64,000 nt of DNA, from assembly GCA_021292105.1 (NCBI GenBank), contig JACFYK010000033.1, positions 62,001-126,000 on the forward strand. The letters are read 5' to 3'. A program made the translations under genes and the position numbers. The DNA comes from Anadara kagoshimensis. Its lineage: Eukaryota; Mollusca; Bivalvia; Arcoida; Arcidae. Each line of letters opens with the position of its first letter. Positions within the stretch are counted from its first letter, which is position 1. The notes beneath the pieces were generated by a model that was not told where the DNA came from, ran no database searches, and saw nothing but the letters and a program-made list of their open reading frames with translations. Shown one piece after another: positions 1 to 12,218 of this stretch.

Positions 1-66
1 TCAATCAGTCAGTCTTTCAGTCAGTCAGTCAGTCAGTCTTTCAGTCAATCAATCAATCAATCAATC

Positions 67-131
<65 letters not shown>
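1..131. repeat. CAAT/CAGT tetranucleotide microsatellite
   Basis: The window opens with runs of CAGT, then an almost pure CAAT run to about 131. The repeat continues past the left edge. No coding content. Confidence 0.95.
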
Positions 132-134
<3 letters not shown>

Positions 135-149
135 TTCTCGATTGGTACT

Positions 150-430
150 TTTTTGCCTCCCTAAAAAGAGCTAAAACTATAACGGTCTTTGGAGAGACAA
201 ATATATCCCTTTCCCAACGTCCAGACGGACGAACGGACGGACAGACGGACAATAACTTTGGTTCCAAGTTTGATCAAAATCCATTCATAGACATGGAAGC
301 TACATATTTAAGCTTACACGATATTTTGACGAACGGGCGGACGGACGACGGACCGACGGACGGACAGGATGATTCGTTTAAATACCCCCTAAACATTTTG
401 CGGGGGTATGGTACGGTTGGACAAAGCACA
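150..430. repeat. Interspersed repeat remnant with GGAC tracts and hairpin end
   Basis: Two short tracts built from GGAC/GACG tetramers lie at about 218-250 and 329-366. At about 383-410 a hairpin pairs ATACCCCC with GGGGGTAT. The same design (tetramer tract close to a palindromic terminus) recurs at 25,602-25,876 and 62,229-62,452, so I read this as the remains of a non-autonomous element. Family not named. Confidence 0.5.
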
Positions 431-545
431 CGATTATGTGCCTGAAGGTACATTGCCATTGCTTGTTGGTCTGAATTGAAGTCGTAAAATTTTGAGACTT
501 TTTTTGATAATTCAAAAGTCTCCTCGTCTTGAGCCCCAATCTGTG

Positions 546-660
546 GACTTCATTAGGCGTCGAAATTGTCAACGCCTAATGAAGTCCGGACTTCATTAGG
601 CGTTGCAATTTCGACGCCTAATGAAGTCCGGACTTCATTAGGCGTCGGACTTCATTAGGA
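546..660. repeat. Compound palindrome (GACTTCATTAGGCG units)
   Basis: Two arms of about 41-42 bp meet at TCCGGA (centre 587/588) with no loop and differ by one base. Each arm is itself a smaller inverted repeat: GACTTCATTAGGCG and its complement around a short AATTG-bearing spacer. Two further GGACTTCATTAGG units follow to about 660. It is either a MITE-like element or a hairpin-forming relic. No protein. Confidence 0.8.
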
Positions 661-734
661 GTTGTTACAAAGTCTTTCAAGTGACTATGCTACTAAAACG
701 TAATAAAAAAAATCAATTTATTGTTGAAAAGTAA

Positions 735-1545
735 TCATTAACCTTAAGAGAATTGATGAATTACAGCTTACACCAAAAAGTTTACCATGATCCTATAATA
801 CTAACAGTGGATATACATGTAGCTATAGAAATACTTTACAATTTTTTCAATAATTTATTCAATGTTTAATGAATATCCATTGCATCTTCTGTGTTATTTT
901 TATTTTGAATTTTAAATTAAAGTACTTTAAACTGAAACTGTAGGTGAATTTATGGCACTAGTTCATTTTGAATAATTCTTTTATTTTCCATATATTTTAA
1001 AATTTTGTGTGATATATTTTTTTTTCATAATTTAAATTACATTTTGCAAAATTTGACTTAGATGAATATATTGTTATAAGCATACTTTATCATCATAAGT
1101 TGTCAACTTGAGGGGCCATTTTTCTTTACATTTAGTTTTGGTTATTTTTTTTTTTTTTTTTTGAGTTTTTGAGTTTTTTTCCCTTAATTTTTTACATTAT
1201 TCTAAATTTAATAATTATAGACATTTATAAATTAGTTTATAAGAATTAATATGGGCAAGGATGGTATTTTAACCTGGTAAAGTTTTTGGTGTAAGCTGTA
1301 ATTTTATCAATTCTTTTAAAGTTAAATCAATCATGTTAATTATTTAGAATCAGTTGATAAGCATGTATATAAATATGATGTCTTTATTTTTTCTCAATAT
1401 CATTAACAATTAAAATGAAATTCCAGTCAGTATAAGATTTAAACACTTAATTTAAGTTTAACAATTTATTAATTATACCAAATAGGTGAGCTATGTGTAT
1501 TCTGACAACTCTTGTTTCAAAATTAAATCAGTCCAGTGCAAATTT
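735..1545. repeat. Dispersed repeat, copy A, with inverted arms
   Basis: Segments of about 50 bp at 738-787 and 1,273-1,328 are reverse complements (core TTACAGCTTACACCAAAAA). The stretch 1,385-1,545 reappears reverse-complemented at about 52,030-52,165, and the arm reappears at 53,740-53,780. This is therefore one of two copies of a dispersed repeat. It shows what copy B looked like before a transposon entered it. Between the arms I see only AT-rich DNA. Confidence 0.7.
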
Positions 1546-1555
1546 TTTTTTCATA

Positions 1556-1584
1556 TTTAATAATAATAATAATAATAATAATAC

Positions 1585-1622
<38 letters not shown>

Positions 1623-1623
1623 T
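1556..1623. repeat. TAA trinucleotide microsatellite
   Basis: About 20 AAT/TAA units with one interruption. Confidence 0.95.
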
Positions 1624-1989
1624 TACCCAAGTTTCTCATATTAGTCAATTCATTACATCTAAATGTAGAATAATATCGATTAAAGCAGAATAATATCCCG
1701 TCACAAAATTGGCTTATAGGACACTATAAAAGAGAAAATCATGTACATTATTATACTAAGAATGGATTCAAAACCTACAAATTCAAAAGATAATGGCCAA
1801 TATTTTCAACTGCTTGTTTTCGGTTAAAATCATATATTTTCAATCTCATTTTACTGGGAATTTTCTCTGGTATCAAGAATGGTATATTTTATTTGAAACA
1901 GACTTTAGTTTACCTGTAATTAATTTCTATTGTTTTCTTGATGGTCGAAAAAGATCCACCAGTCTTACCTAGCATACAGATTTTTGTAA

Positions 1990-2760
1990 AAGGCTGTTAT
2001 CTGTACGTACAAATACCCCAAATTATATGGTCTATTACGAATTGGGAAGATATCCCCCATAATAACATAGAAAAATTAGAATAATGAAATATTGGATTCA
2101 TTTACTCAGTACTAATAATCTAATTTTAAGATCATTATATAGTGAAATGTACAATATTGCTGAACTTAAACCAAACGTTTGTAACTGGGTAACTCAGATA
2201 AAAAATGAATTGTTCCAATTAGGATTAGGTTATATATGGTTACAGCAAAATATGTTTGATTCAAATAATTTTCTAATAATTTACAAAACAAAACTTATGG
2301 AAGTTTTTGAACAGGAATGTATAAACTATTTTAGTAACTCTCCAAAGTGTTTCTTATACCAGTTTCTAAATGATCATTTTTGTCTACAATCTTACTTAAA
2401 AAGACCTATCTTACAATCATACAAAAAATAATAACCAAGTTCCGTTTGGCTAGTCACAGTTTATATTGAAACTGGTAGATATAATAATATTCCAAGAAAT
2501 GAAAGATACTGCACTTTATGCAGTCTGAAATAGAAGATGAATTTCACTTTGTTCTCAATGTCCGCATATTCAAAATCTACGTAATCTTTATATAAAAAAA
2601 TTACTACTATCATAAGCCAAGTATGTTTAAACTTATTCAGTTATTTTCTGTACAAAACAATAAAGAATTGTGTAATTTAGGTAAATACTTAAATAAGGCT
2701 CTAAAAATAAGGGATAATCTGTCTGTTCTCTCTGACTAAGTCTACTTCAAAAAGCTAATT
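1990..2760 (+). mobile_element. LINE ORF2 C-terminal fragment
   Basis: Decayed 3' end of a non-LTR retrotransposon. The reading starts near a YELGRYP motif (about 2,037), runs through an open stretch at 2,084-2,431, then shifts frame into a segment reading LASHSLYIETGRYNN and a cysteine/histidine tail with DEFHF. That tail is also seen in the LINE pieces at 11.9, 27.5, 49.9 and 54.2 kb. It is the region after the reverse transcriptase; no RT motifs remain. At least two frame changes break it. The 3' untranslated part probably runs on to about 3,060, with no clear tail visible. Confidence 0.75.
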
Positions 2761-3069
2761 TTTTGTATTGCAATTACACGTCTATACGTAATAATGATAT
2801 TGTTGCACAAAAGATTGTTGGTGGGGGTATCCCAATCACTTTTCGTCTGTTGTGTTTACTATGCAACAAATGTAAATTTAAATATTCATATTTATTAATA
2901 TTGATTAATTGATGTATTATACTGTATATGATATATGTTGTCACCAAATCAATGAACATTGTCAAATATTGTGTTATGTGTATATATGCACTAAAAGTTG
3001 TAAAACTTACAGTGAAAAATAAACTATATATATTATACCTAAAAACTTATTAAATTTATATGAAAAATA

Positions 3070-3093
3070 TCAAATGTATGCTAGGTGAGACTA
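3070..3093. repeat. Left 24-bp target-site duplication of a nested LINE
   Basis: The 24 bp here (core ATGTATGCTAGGTGAGACT) recur at 12,195-12,218 with one difference. Immediately inside is a (CAATT)n run, the 3' tail of a LINE in minus orientation. The pair brackets a LINE that was later split by the foldback element. Confidence 0.75.
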
Positions 3094-3162
3094 CAATTCA
3101 ATTCAATTCAATTCACTTTATTCGCTCAAGCCCACAGGAGGTGGTACATGAGGTAAAGCTAT

Positions 3163-5812
3163 GTTACAACGCAATTGGTAACAAAAACGCATTTGGTAAC
3201 AAAAATTTTAACATCTTCTAGAAATAGAATACACAGCATCAGTATATCAGTCGGAGTTGTTAATATGACAAATAGTTGATCTGATGAGATATCACCAAAA
3301 ACAAAAAGATATCCAAATTTTCCCGAAAACGCATTTGGTAACAAAAGTATGTTGAACCTGTAACGCATTTGGTAACAAAAATTTAAACAACTTCTAGAAA
3401 TAGAATACACGGTATCTGAGTGTCAGTCGGAGTTGTAGATATGACAAATAGTAGATATCTGATGAGATATCACCAAAATGTAACAGATATCCTACTTTTC
3501 CCTAAAACGCATTGGTAACAAAAGTATGTTGAACCTGAAACGCATTTGGTAACAAAAATTTAAACAACTTCTAGAAACAGAATACACGGTTTCTGAGTGT
3601 CAGTCGGAGTTGTAGATATGACAAGTAGTAGATATCTGATGAGATATCACTAAAATGTAACAGATATCCTACTTTTCCCTAAAACGCATTTGGTAACAAA
3701 AGTATGTTGAAACCTGAAACGCATTTGGTAACAAAAATTTAAACAACTTCTAGAAATAGAATACACGGTATCTGAGTGTCAGTCGGAGTTGTAGATATGA
3801 CAAATAGTAGATATCTGATGAGATATCACCAAAATGTAACAGATATCCTACTTTTCCATAAAACGCATTTGGTAACAAAAGTATGTTGAACCTGTAACGC
3901 ATTTGGTAACAAAAATTTAAACAACTTCTAGAAACAGAATACACGGTTTCTGAGTGTCAGTCGGAGTTGTAGATATGACAAATAGTAGATATCTGATGAG
4001 ATATCACCAAAATGTAACAGATATCCTACTTTTCCCTAAAACGCATTTGGTAACAAAAGTATGTTGAACCTGAAACGCATTTGGTAACAAAAATTTAAAC
4101 AACTTTTAGAAATAGAATACACGGTATCTGAGTGTCAGTCGGAGTTGTAGATATGACAAATAGTAGATATCTGATGAGATATCACCAAAATGTAACAGAT
4201 ATCCTACTTTTCCCTAAAACGCATTTGGTAACAAAAGTATGTTGAACCTAAAACGCATTTGGTAACAAAAATTGAAACAACTTCTAGAAATAGAATACAC
4301 GGTATCTGAGTGTCAGTCGGAGTTGTAGATATGACAAATAGTAGATATCTGATGAGATATCACCAAAATGTAACAGATATCCTACTTTTCCCTAAAACGA
4401 TTCGGTAACAAAAGTATGTTGAACCTTAAACGCATTTGGTAACAAAATTTAAACAACTTCTAGAAATAGAATACACGGTATCTGAGTGTCAGTCGGAGTT
4501 GTAGATATGACAAATAGTAGATATCTGATGAGATATCATAAAAAAAGAGATATCCTACTTTTCCCTAAAACGCATTTGGTAACAAAAGTATGTTGAACCT
4601 GAAACGCATTTGGTAACAAAAATTTAAACAACTTCTAGAAACAGAATACACGGTTTCTGAGTGTCAGTCGGAGTTGTAGATATGACAAATAGTAGATATC
4701 TGATGAGATATCACTAAAATGAACAGATATCCTACTTTTCCCTAAAACGCATTTGGTAACAAAAGTATGTTGAACCTGAAACGCATTTGGTAACAAAAAT
4801 TTAAACAACTTCTAAAATAGAATACACGGTATCTGAGTGTCAGTCGGAGTTGTAGATATGACAAATAGTAGATATCTGATGAGATATCACCAAAATGTAA
4901 CAGATATCCTACTTTTCCATAAAACGCATTGTGGTAACAAAAGTATGTTGAACCTGTAACGCATTTGGTAACAAAATTTAAACAACTTCTAGAAACAGAA
5001 TACACGGTTTCTGAGTGTCAGTCGGAGTTGTAGATATGACAAATAGTAGATATCTGATGAGATATCACCAAAATGTAACAGATATCCTACTTTTCCCTAA
5101 AACGCATTTGGTAACAAAAGTATGTTGAACCTGAAACGCATTTGGTAACAAAAAATTTAAACAACTTTTAGAAATAGAATACACGGTATCTGAGTGTCAG
5201 TCGGAGTTGTAGATATGACAAATAGTAGATATCTGATGAGATATCACCAAAATGTAACAGATATCCTACTTTTCCCTAAAACGCATTTGGTAACAAAAGT
5301 ATGTTGAACCTAAAACGCATTTGGTAACAAAAATTGAAACAACTTCTAGAAATAGAATACACGGTATCTGAGTGTCAGTCGGAGTTGTAGATATGACAAA
5401 TAGTAGATATCTGATGAGATATCACCAAAATGTAACAGATATCCTACTTTCCCTAAAACGCATTCGGTAAAAAAGTATGTTGAACCTTAAACGCATTTGG
5501 TAACAAAAATTTAAACAACTTCTAGAAATAGAATACACGGTATATGAGTGTCAGTCGGAGTTGTAGATATGACAAATAGTAGATATCTGATGAGATATCA
5601 CCAAAATGTAACAGATTATCCTACTTTTCCCTAAAAAGCATTTGGTAACAAAAGTATGTTGAAACCTGAAACGCATTTGGTAACAAAATTTTAAACAACT
5701 TCTAGAAATAGCATACACGGTATCTGAGTGTCAGTCGGAGTTGTAGATATGACAAATAGTAAATATCTGATGAGATATCACCAAAAACAAAGAGATATCC
5801 AACTTTTCCCGA
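3163..5812 (+). repeat. Left-arm tandem array, 177-bp units, six-unit higher-order repeat
   Basis: Each unit carries two AACGCATTTGGTAAC boxes, a TTCTAGAAATAGAATAC segment, GTGTCAGTCGGAGTTG and an imperfect palindrome around GATATCTGATGAGATATC. Variant sites (TATCTGAG versus TTTCTGAG, CCTAAAACG, AACTTTTAG, TCCATAAAAC) recur in the same order at 3,588-4,650 and 4,651-5,712, a shift of about 1,063 bp. A block of six units was therefore duplicated as a whole. Confidence 0.85.
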
Positions 5813-7010
5813 CTTTAACCTTTAATCCTGACTCCAATATAAGAAACTTCAAAATTGAAATTTAAAAAAAAACCATTTCAAAATCTTTACATATAGACAA
5901 GACATAACAATTTAAGGTTTAAATGGCAAGGTAGGTCATGACATTGACCTTTGATCTTAGGTATATCTTCTTGCAAGCCTAGGCTTATGAAGGCCCTCAA
6001 AAAGTCTTATGACGTCATCACAGTATGTTGATAAGTTTGATGTCTCTGTGTTCAGGATTGCCAGGGATATTTTTGACGTCTCATAGTTCCATGTTCCCAC
6101 AATTTTGATTACAAAAGTGGCGGATGTAGCTAGCTAAACAGGAGGTGCTACCCTTCCGAAGCACCCGACCTCACTTCCCTGGTGGAAGTTCACGTGTCTT
6201 ACCTGACTTGTAAGTTCCAAAGTTTTTACTTTGCTTCTGGATTGTGATTTGGACATGGATGAGTATGTTTGATTTTGATTCTTTGAAATTATTCCCAATT
6301 ATAGCTAAAATAGAAACAAAAGCACACATACCAAGCAAAGCCATTACCTTGACCAGTTTTGAAGATATAGCAAGATTAAGCTTATTTCATAAATACTGTC
6401 TTGACCATGACCTTGCTTTATGTAGAAAAAACAGTGCTTTAAAACATCAAAATTAAATCTATATTGAAGCAATTAAAAATAGTTGAAATGGTAGTAAAAG
6501 ATCTAAGATTAGGCCATGACATTGACATCTTACTTAGACCCATTTTGAGGGTCATTTCAACAAAAGTAAAAATTGAAAACCTGATGCAAACTGTCATAAT
6601 TGGAAGCCATTTTACGAAATTCACACTAAGACGAGGTACCCATTTTTCTACCGAATATTTCTAAAGGGTAAAACCTTCAGAGGTTAATGCAACATGATAT
6701 TTTTCCATTATCGGTTACGGAGAGAAATGTTTTGCTCCTTAGACGACCTTGTCCTAGTTATGGTAACCGTGGCAATACAACGAAATAAATCTGAACTACA
6801 CCAGCCTATATATACTTCAGAACAAATTAAATGATATCTGTTATGTTGTTTTAGAAGAGAAATCAAAATTGGGTGTCAAAGATGTTATTCCGATTAAATG
6901 ATTAACGGAAACTTATTGAAGTCATTTGTACATTTCATTTGTATGTTGCAAAAAAAAAAAAACAAAAACAAAAACGCGCTTTTGTGTTTATTTCCCTGTC
7001 GTACTGTCAA
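5813..7010 (+). repeat. Foldback inner arm, left copy
   Basis: Non-tandem part of the left arm, reverse complementary to about 8,320-9,439 with small indels. An A-rich run at 6,950-6,980 is longer than its partner. Short open stretches here are also present, reversed, in the other arm and show no recognisable protein. Confidence 0.8.
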
Positions 7011-8319
7011 ACATTCTCTGAATCGGAAGTTTGGAAACATTTTTATCATAATCTACATGTTTTTTCTTTTTATGCTGTTCTGTGTCCAGTTTTTCTATGC
7101 ATATCGTGTAGGCAGTTATATACGAGCTGGAATTAGTTGTCATATACATTGTATTTTCCCAATATTATTGGAAAAGCTAACTTTTCTGTAAGACTACAAA
7201 AAAAGGTCGCAGTGATGTTTTGCAAATGAAGTTTAAGAAAAGGGAATGTCAATTTGTTTAAGTCGGTCCTGGCTGACGGGCTATTGACATCATTTTTTAA
7301 GCTTTTATTCAGATAAGCTGAGTAAAATGTTTAATCAGTAATGGTTAAACTTTTGTTAAGAATGGAATGGTGTTTGTAATATTATCATTATTATTATTAT
7401 TGTGATGAGGAAAGATGGGTTAGCCCTTACTAGTTCAAGATACACGTTATGATTATGTTATCTAACGGTTATAACAAAAGAAATCTTATAAAATTATAAT
7501 TTGTACATTATGTACACGTTATAGTCATGTTTTGAAAAGAATGTTAAAAAACAAAAACACACACAAACACACACACACACATTGACCATAATTATTTTGC
7601 TTATTATTCATTTTCGTATGTGTAATGTCATTCTTATTTATACATGTATGTCAATTTATAACTTCACTTATTTACTTACAGACATATTTGCCGTCAATCA
7701 AAATGGTTTTGATTTAAACTATCACATGCACCTTCCTGATATAATCTACACACTAAAATCAAATTAAACAAGAAGCCATAAAAATACTGGACAATTATAA
7801 TTTTTGAGAGCAAATGCCACTTGATTGCTTAAATGTTGCATGGAACATTCACAAAACACAAATGATGGTACGAATTATCGACAAATAACAAAAATCTAAT
7901 AAACAATGAGAAGCAACAAAACCTAGTGGAATTTACGAACTTGTAATGTACACTTATACTAGTAAAACAAATATGAATTAAATCATTGGAGCACAAGGTT
8001 TGAAAAATAAAAAAAATATTCATGAGAACATGTTATTGGCGCCAACCAATATTTCGGATTTCGAATCATGTATTTCCTGTTTCACGTATCTCAACCATGC
8101 GTAATTCCTATCGACGTTCTGACCGGACAAAACTTGTTTTACTTCAAACAATATTCCACTATGTGACCCAAACGTCCGGCGCAAGCGACGTACACTTACA
8201 ACCATGGAACCTCATATTAGGCTTAAATGAATGGTTGGAAACCCAATTGAGAGAACGATCTCTCGAAAACGTCAACAGACGTACTGTAGCCGATACGCGT
8301 GAGTGAGACATTTCAATAC
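7011..8319. other. Unique centre of the foldback element
   Basis: About 1.3 kb with no inverted partner inside the element. It holds an ATT run near 7,380, a CA microsatellite at about 7,557-7,581 and a GC-richer patch at 8,030-8,300. An open stretch of 94 codons in that patch resembles nothing I know, and I do not call it a gene. The centre is either captured DNA or the remnant of the element's original interior. Confidence 0.5.
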
Positions 8320-9439
8320 TTTTGACAGTAACACAGGGAAATACACAAAAGCACGTTTTTGCAACATACAAATGAATGTACAATGTGACTTCAATATGTT
8401 TTCGTTAATCATTTAATCTTAGACAACCAATTTTGATTTCTCTTCTGAAACAACTGATCAGATATCAATGATATTCGCTCTGAAGTATATATAGGCTGGT
8501 GTAGTTCAGATTTATTCGTGGTATTGCCACGGTTACCATAACTAGGACAAGGTCGTCTAAGGAGCAAAAACATTTTCTCTCCGTAACCGATAATGGTAAA
8601 ATATCATGTTGCATCAACCTCGGTACAAAAATGGGTACTGCGTCTTTGTGTGAATTCGTAAAATGGCTTTCAATTATGACAGTTTGCATCAGGTTTTCAA
8701 TTTTACTTCTGTTGAAATGACCCTCAAAATAGGTCGAAGTAAGATGTCAATGCCATGACCTAATCCTAGATCTTTTACTACCATTTCAACTATTTTTAAT
8801 TGCTTCAATATAGATTTAATTTTGATGTTTTAAAGCACTGTTTTTCTACATAAAGCCAAGGTCATGGTCAACACAGTATTTATGAAATAAGCTTAATCTT
8901 GCGATATCTTCAAAACTGGGTCAAGGTAATGGCTTTGCTTGGTATGTGTGCTTTTGTTTCTATTTTAGCTTATAATGGGAATATTTCAAAGAATCAATAA
9001 CAAACATACTCATCCATGTCCAAATCACAACCCAGAAGCAAAGTAAAAACTTTGGAACTTACAAGTCAGGTTAGACACGTGAACTTTCACCAGGGAAGTG
9101 AGGTCGGGTGCTTCGGAAGGGTAAGACCTCCTGTTTAGCTAGCTACATCCGCCACTTTTGTAATCAAAATTGTGTGGGAACATGGAACTATGAGATGTCA
9201 AAAATATCCCTGGCAATCCTGAACACAGAGACATCAAACTTATCAACAATACTGTGATGACGTCATAAGACTTTTTTCTAGGCTTGCAAGAAGATATACC
9301 TAAGATCAAAGGTCAATGTCATTACCTACCTTGCCATTTAAGCCTTAAATTGTTATGTCTTGTCTATATTTAAAGATTTGGAAATGTTTTTTTTTAATTT
9401 CAATTTTGATGTTTTCCTATAATGGAGTCAGGATTAAAG
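8320..9439 (-). repeat. Foldback inner arm, right copy
   Basis: Reverse complement of about 5,813-7,010, with scattered substitutions and indels. For example, the A-run of the left copy is a short A5 here. Not coding. Confidence 0.8.
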
Positions 9440-11374
9440 GTTAAAGTCGGGAATAGATGGATATCTCTTTGTTTTTGATGATATCTCATCAGATATCAAC
9501 TATTTGTCATATCTACAACTCGACTGACACTCAGAAACCGTGTATTCTGTTTCTAGAAGTTGTTTAAATTTTTGTTACCAATGCGTTCAGGTTCAACATA
9601 CTTTTGTTACCAAATGCGTTTTAGGGAAAAGTAGGATATCTGTTACATTTTGGTGATATCTCATCAGATATCTACTATTTGTCATATCTACAACTCCGAC
9701 TGACACTCAGATACCGTGTATTCTATTTCTAGAAGTTGTTTCAATTTTGTTACCAAATGCGTTTCACGTTGAACATACTTTTGTTACCAAATGCGTTTTC
9801 GGGAAAATTTGGATATCTCTTTTTTTCTATGATATCTCATCAGATATCAACTATTTGTCATATCTACAACTCCGACTGACACTCAGAAACCGTGTATTCT
9901 GTTTCTAGAAGTTGGTTTAAATTTTTGTTACCAAATGCGTTTCAGGTTCAACATACTTTTGTTACCAAATGCGTTTTAGGGAAAAGTAGGATATCTGTTA
10001 CATTTTGGTGATATCTCATCAGATATCTACTATTTGTCATATCTACAACTCCGACTGACACTCAGATACCGTGTATTCTATTTCTAGAAGTTGTTTCAAT
10101 TTTGTTATCAAATGCGTTTCACGTTGAACATACTTTTGTTACCAAATGCGTTTTAGGGAAAAGTAGGATATCTCTTTTTTTATGATATCTCATCAGATAT
10201 CAACTATTTGTCATATCTACAACTCCGACTGACACTCAGATACCGTGTATTCTATTTCTAGAAGTTGTTTCAATTTTTGTTACCAAATGCGTTTCAGGTT
10301 CAACATACTTTTGTTACCAAATGCGTTTTAGGAAAAAGTAGGATATCTGTTACATTTTGGTGATATCTCATCAGATATCTACTATTTGTCATATCTACAA
10401 CTCCGACTGACACTCGGATACCGTGTATTCTATTTTTAGAAGTTGTTTCAATTTTGTTACCAAATGCGTTTCACGTTGAACATACTTTTGTTACCAAATG
10501 CATTTTCGGGAAAATTTGAATATCTCTTTTTTTATGATATCTCATCAGATATCTACTATTTGTCATATTTACAACTCGACTGACACTCAGAAACCGTGTA
10601 TTCTGTTTCTAGAAGTTGTTTAAATTTTGTTACCAAATGCGTTTCAGGTTCAACATACTTTTGTTACCAATGCGTTTTAGGGAAAAGTAGGATATCGTTA
10701 CATTTTGGTGATATCTCATCAGATATCTACTATTTGTCATATCTACAACTCCGACTGACACTCAGATACCGTGTATTCTATTTCTAGAAGTTGTTTCAAT
10801 TTTGTTACCAATGCGTTTCACGTTGAACATACTTTGTTACCAAATGCGTTTTTCGGGAAAATTTGGATATCTCTTTTTTTTTCTATGATATCTCATCAGA
10901 TATCAACTATTTGTCATATCTACAACTCCGACTGACACTCAGAAACCGTGTATTCTGTTTCTAGAAGTTGTTAAAATTTTTGTTACCAAATGCGTTTCAG
11001 GTTCAACATACTTTTGTTACCAAATGCGTTTTAGGGAAAAGTAGGATATCTGTTACATTTTGGTGATATCTCATCATATATTTACTATTTGTCATATCTA
11101 CAACTCGACTGACACTCAGATACCGTGTATTCTATTTCAGAAGTTGTTTAAATTTTTGTTACCAAATGCGTTACAGGTTCAACATACTTTTGTTACCAAA
11201 TGCGTTTTCGGGAAAATTTGGATATCTTTTTGTTTTTTGGGGATATCTCATCAGATATCAACTATTTGTCATATTAACAACTCCGACTGATATACTGATG
11301 CTGTGTATTCTATTTCTAGAAGATGTTAAAATTTTTGTTACCAAATGCGTTTTTGTTACCAAATGCGTTGTAAC
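9440..11374 (-). repeat. Right-arm tandem array, dimeric higher-order repeat
   Basis: About 11 units of about 177 bp, the reverse complement of the left array. Two unit types alternate: one with GATATCTGTTACATTTTGG, the other with GATATCTC followed by a T-run. The working period is thus about 354 bp. The left arm does not show this alternation. Confidence 0.8.
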
Positions 11375-12194
11375 AAAGCTATACAAATATCAATACAAAA
11401 CGCATGTCTAAAACTTTATTAACAAATAATACAGAATGCGTTACATTCTAATATAATACAAGTAAATGTATACATACAGAAACAAAATATTACAAACATG
11501 TCCAATCAAAAAAACACAGATCTCATTATGTACACGTGTATTAAACCTTTAGTATTTGCTTAAACTTTCCTGAATAATAAACAGTACAGGTAAGACAAGT
11601 GATTGGGTAACCCCTACCTACAAGTTTCTGCAATGTTTATTACCCAGCAAAGCCATATATTGTAATAAATATAATGTTCAAATGAAAGTTCTGAGGTAAA
11701 ACATTCTGTAGTAATATTCTATATATTAACATTGGGTATAGTATATAGTTTTCCATAATAAATTACCAAATTCATATACTAGTAATAATCAAAAGGAAAT
11801 ACATATTTGATTCACATGAAGAGTGTATTTGTTTCTATAATAATCAATGGAATTTTTTTTAAGCCTTTTTCTAAAAATTTACACTGAGCAATAAGGGTAT
11901 CGGGATTTCTTGCATTAAGAAGTTTAGCCAACTTGATCACATTTGGATTGGAATATGTTTCTTTTGAAATAAATCTCTTTCTCAAATTTCTGAAGTACGT
12001 ACATTCAAATGAAAAATGAAATTCATCGCCAACAATTTTATCACAAAAAGTACAATATCTTTCATTTTTCGGAATATTTAACCATCGTCCTTTTTCTATT
12101 GGGAGTCTATGGTTTGATGTTCTAAACTTTGCTAAGATTGTTTTAAATTTAGAGAACAGTATGCTGAAATAACAGGGGTGAGACTATGTATTTT

Positions 12195-12218
12195 TCAAAT
12201 GTATGCTTGGTGAGACTA
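12195..12218. repeat. Right 24-bp target-site duplication of the nested LINE
   Basis: Partner of 3,070-3,093 with one substitution (CTTGG for CTAGG). It marks the 5'-truncated end of the minus-strand LINE. Confidence 0.75.

Larger units (their letters stand above)
3163..11374. mobile_element. 8.2-kb foldback DNA transposon with tandem-array arms
   Basis: A giant inverted repeat: it begins GTTACAACGC and ends GCGTTGTAAC, bracketed by perfect 8-bp duplications AAAGCTAT (3,155-3,162 and 11,375-11,382). Each arm is an outer array of about 177-bp units (left 3,163-5,812, about 15; right 9,440-11,374, about 11, reverse orientation) and a non-tandem inner arm (about 5,813-7,010 and 8,320-9,439). 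The centre, about 1.3 kb, is unique. Both ends share the same shortened terminal unit. Foldback elements (FB, Galileo) have this architecture. An 8-bp duplication fits hAT or P-like transposases, but no transposase is encoded, so it must be mobilised in trans. Arms remain highly similar, suggesting a fairly young insertion or conversion between arms. Confidence 0.85.
3094..12194 (-). mobile_element. 5'-truncated LINE, split in two by a foldback element
   Basis: LINE in minus orientation. Its simple-repeat tail, (GAATT)n read on the minus strand, and last bases of 3' UTR lie at 3,094-3,162. The rest of the 3' UTR and the ORF2 C-terminus lie at 11,383-12,194. On the minus strand about 11,850-12,160 reads LAKFRTSNHRLPIEKGRW, then a Cys/His tail with CTFC and DEFHF, ending near KKIPLI. 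No RT domain is left, so it was truncated at its 5' end on insertion. The 24-bp duplication brackets both halves, so the 8.2-kb element between them arrived later. Confidence 0.75.

Noticed and set aside
3163-5812. Regularly spaced direct repeats that could be taken for a CRISPR-like array
   Set aside because: Units are about 177 bp with no unique spacers, sit in a eukaryotic foldback element, and are mirrored in the other arm.
8022-8306. 94-codon open frame in the centre of the foldback
   Set aside because: No transposase motif, no homology recognised, and an overlapping minus-strand frame of similar length exists. Probably chance.
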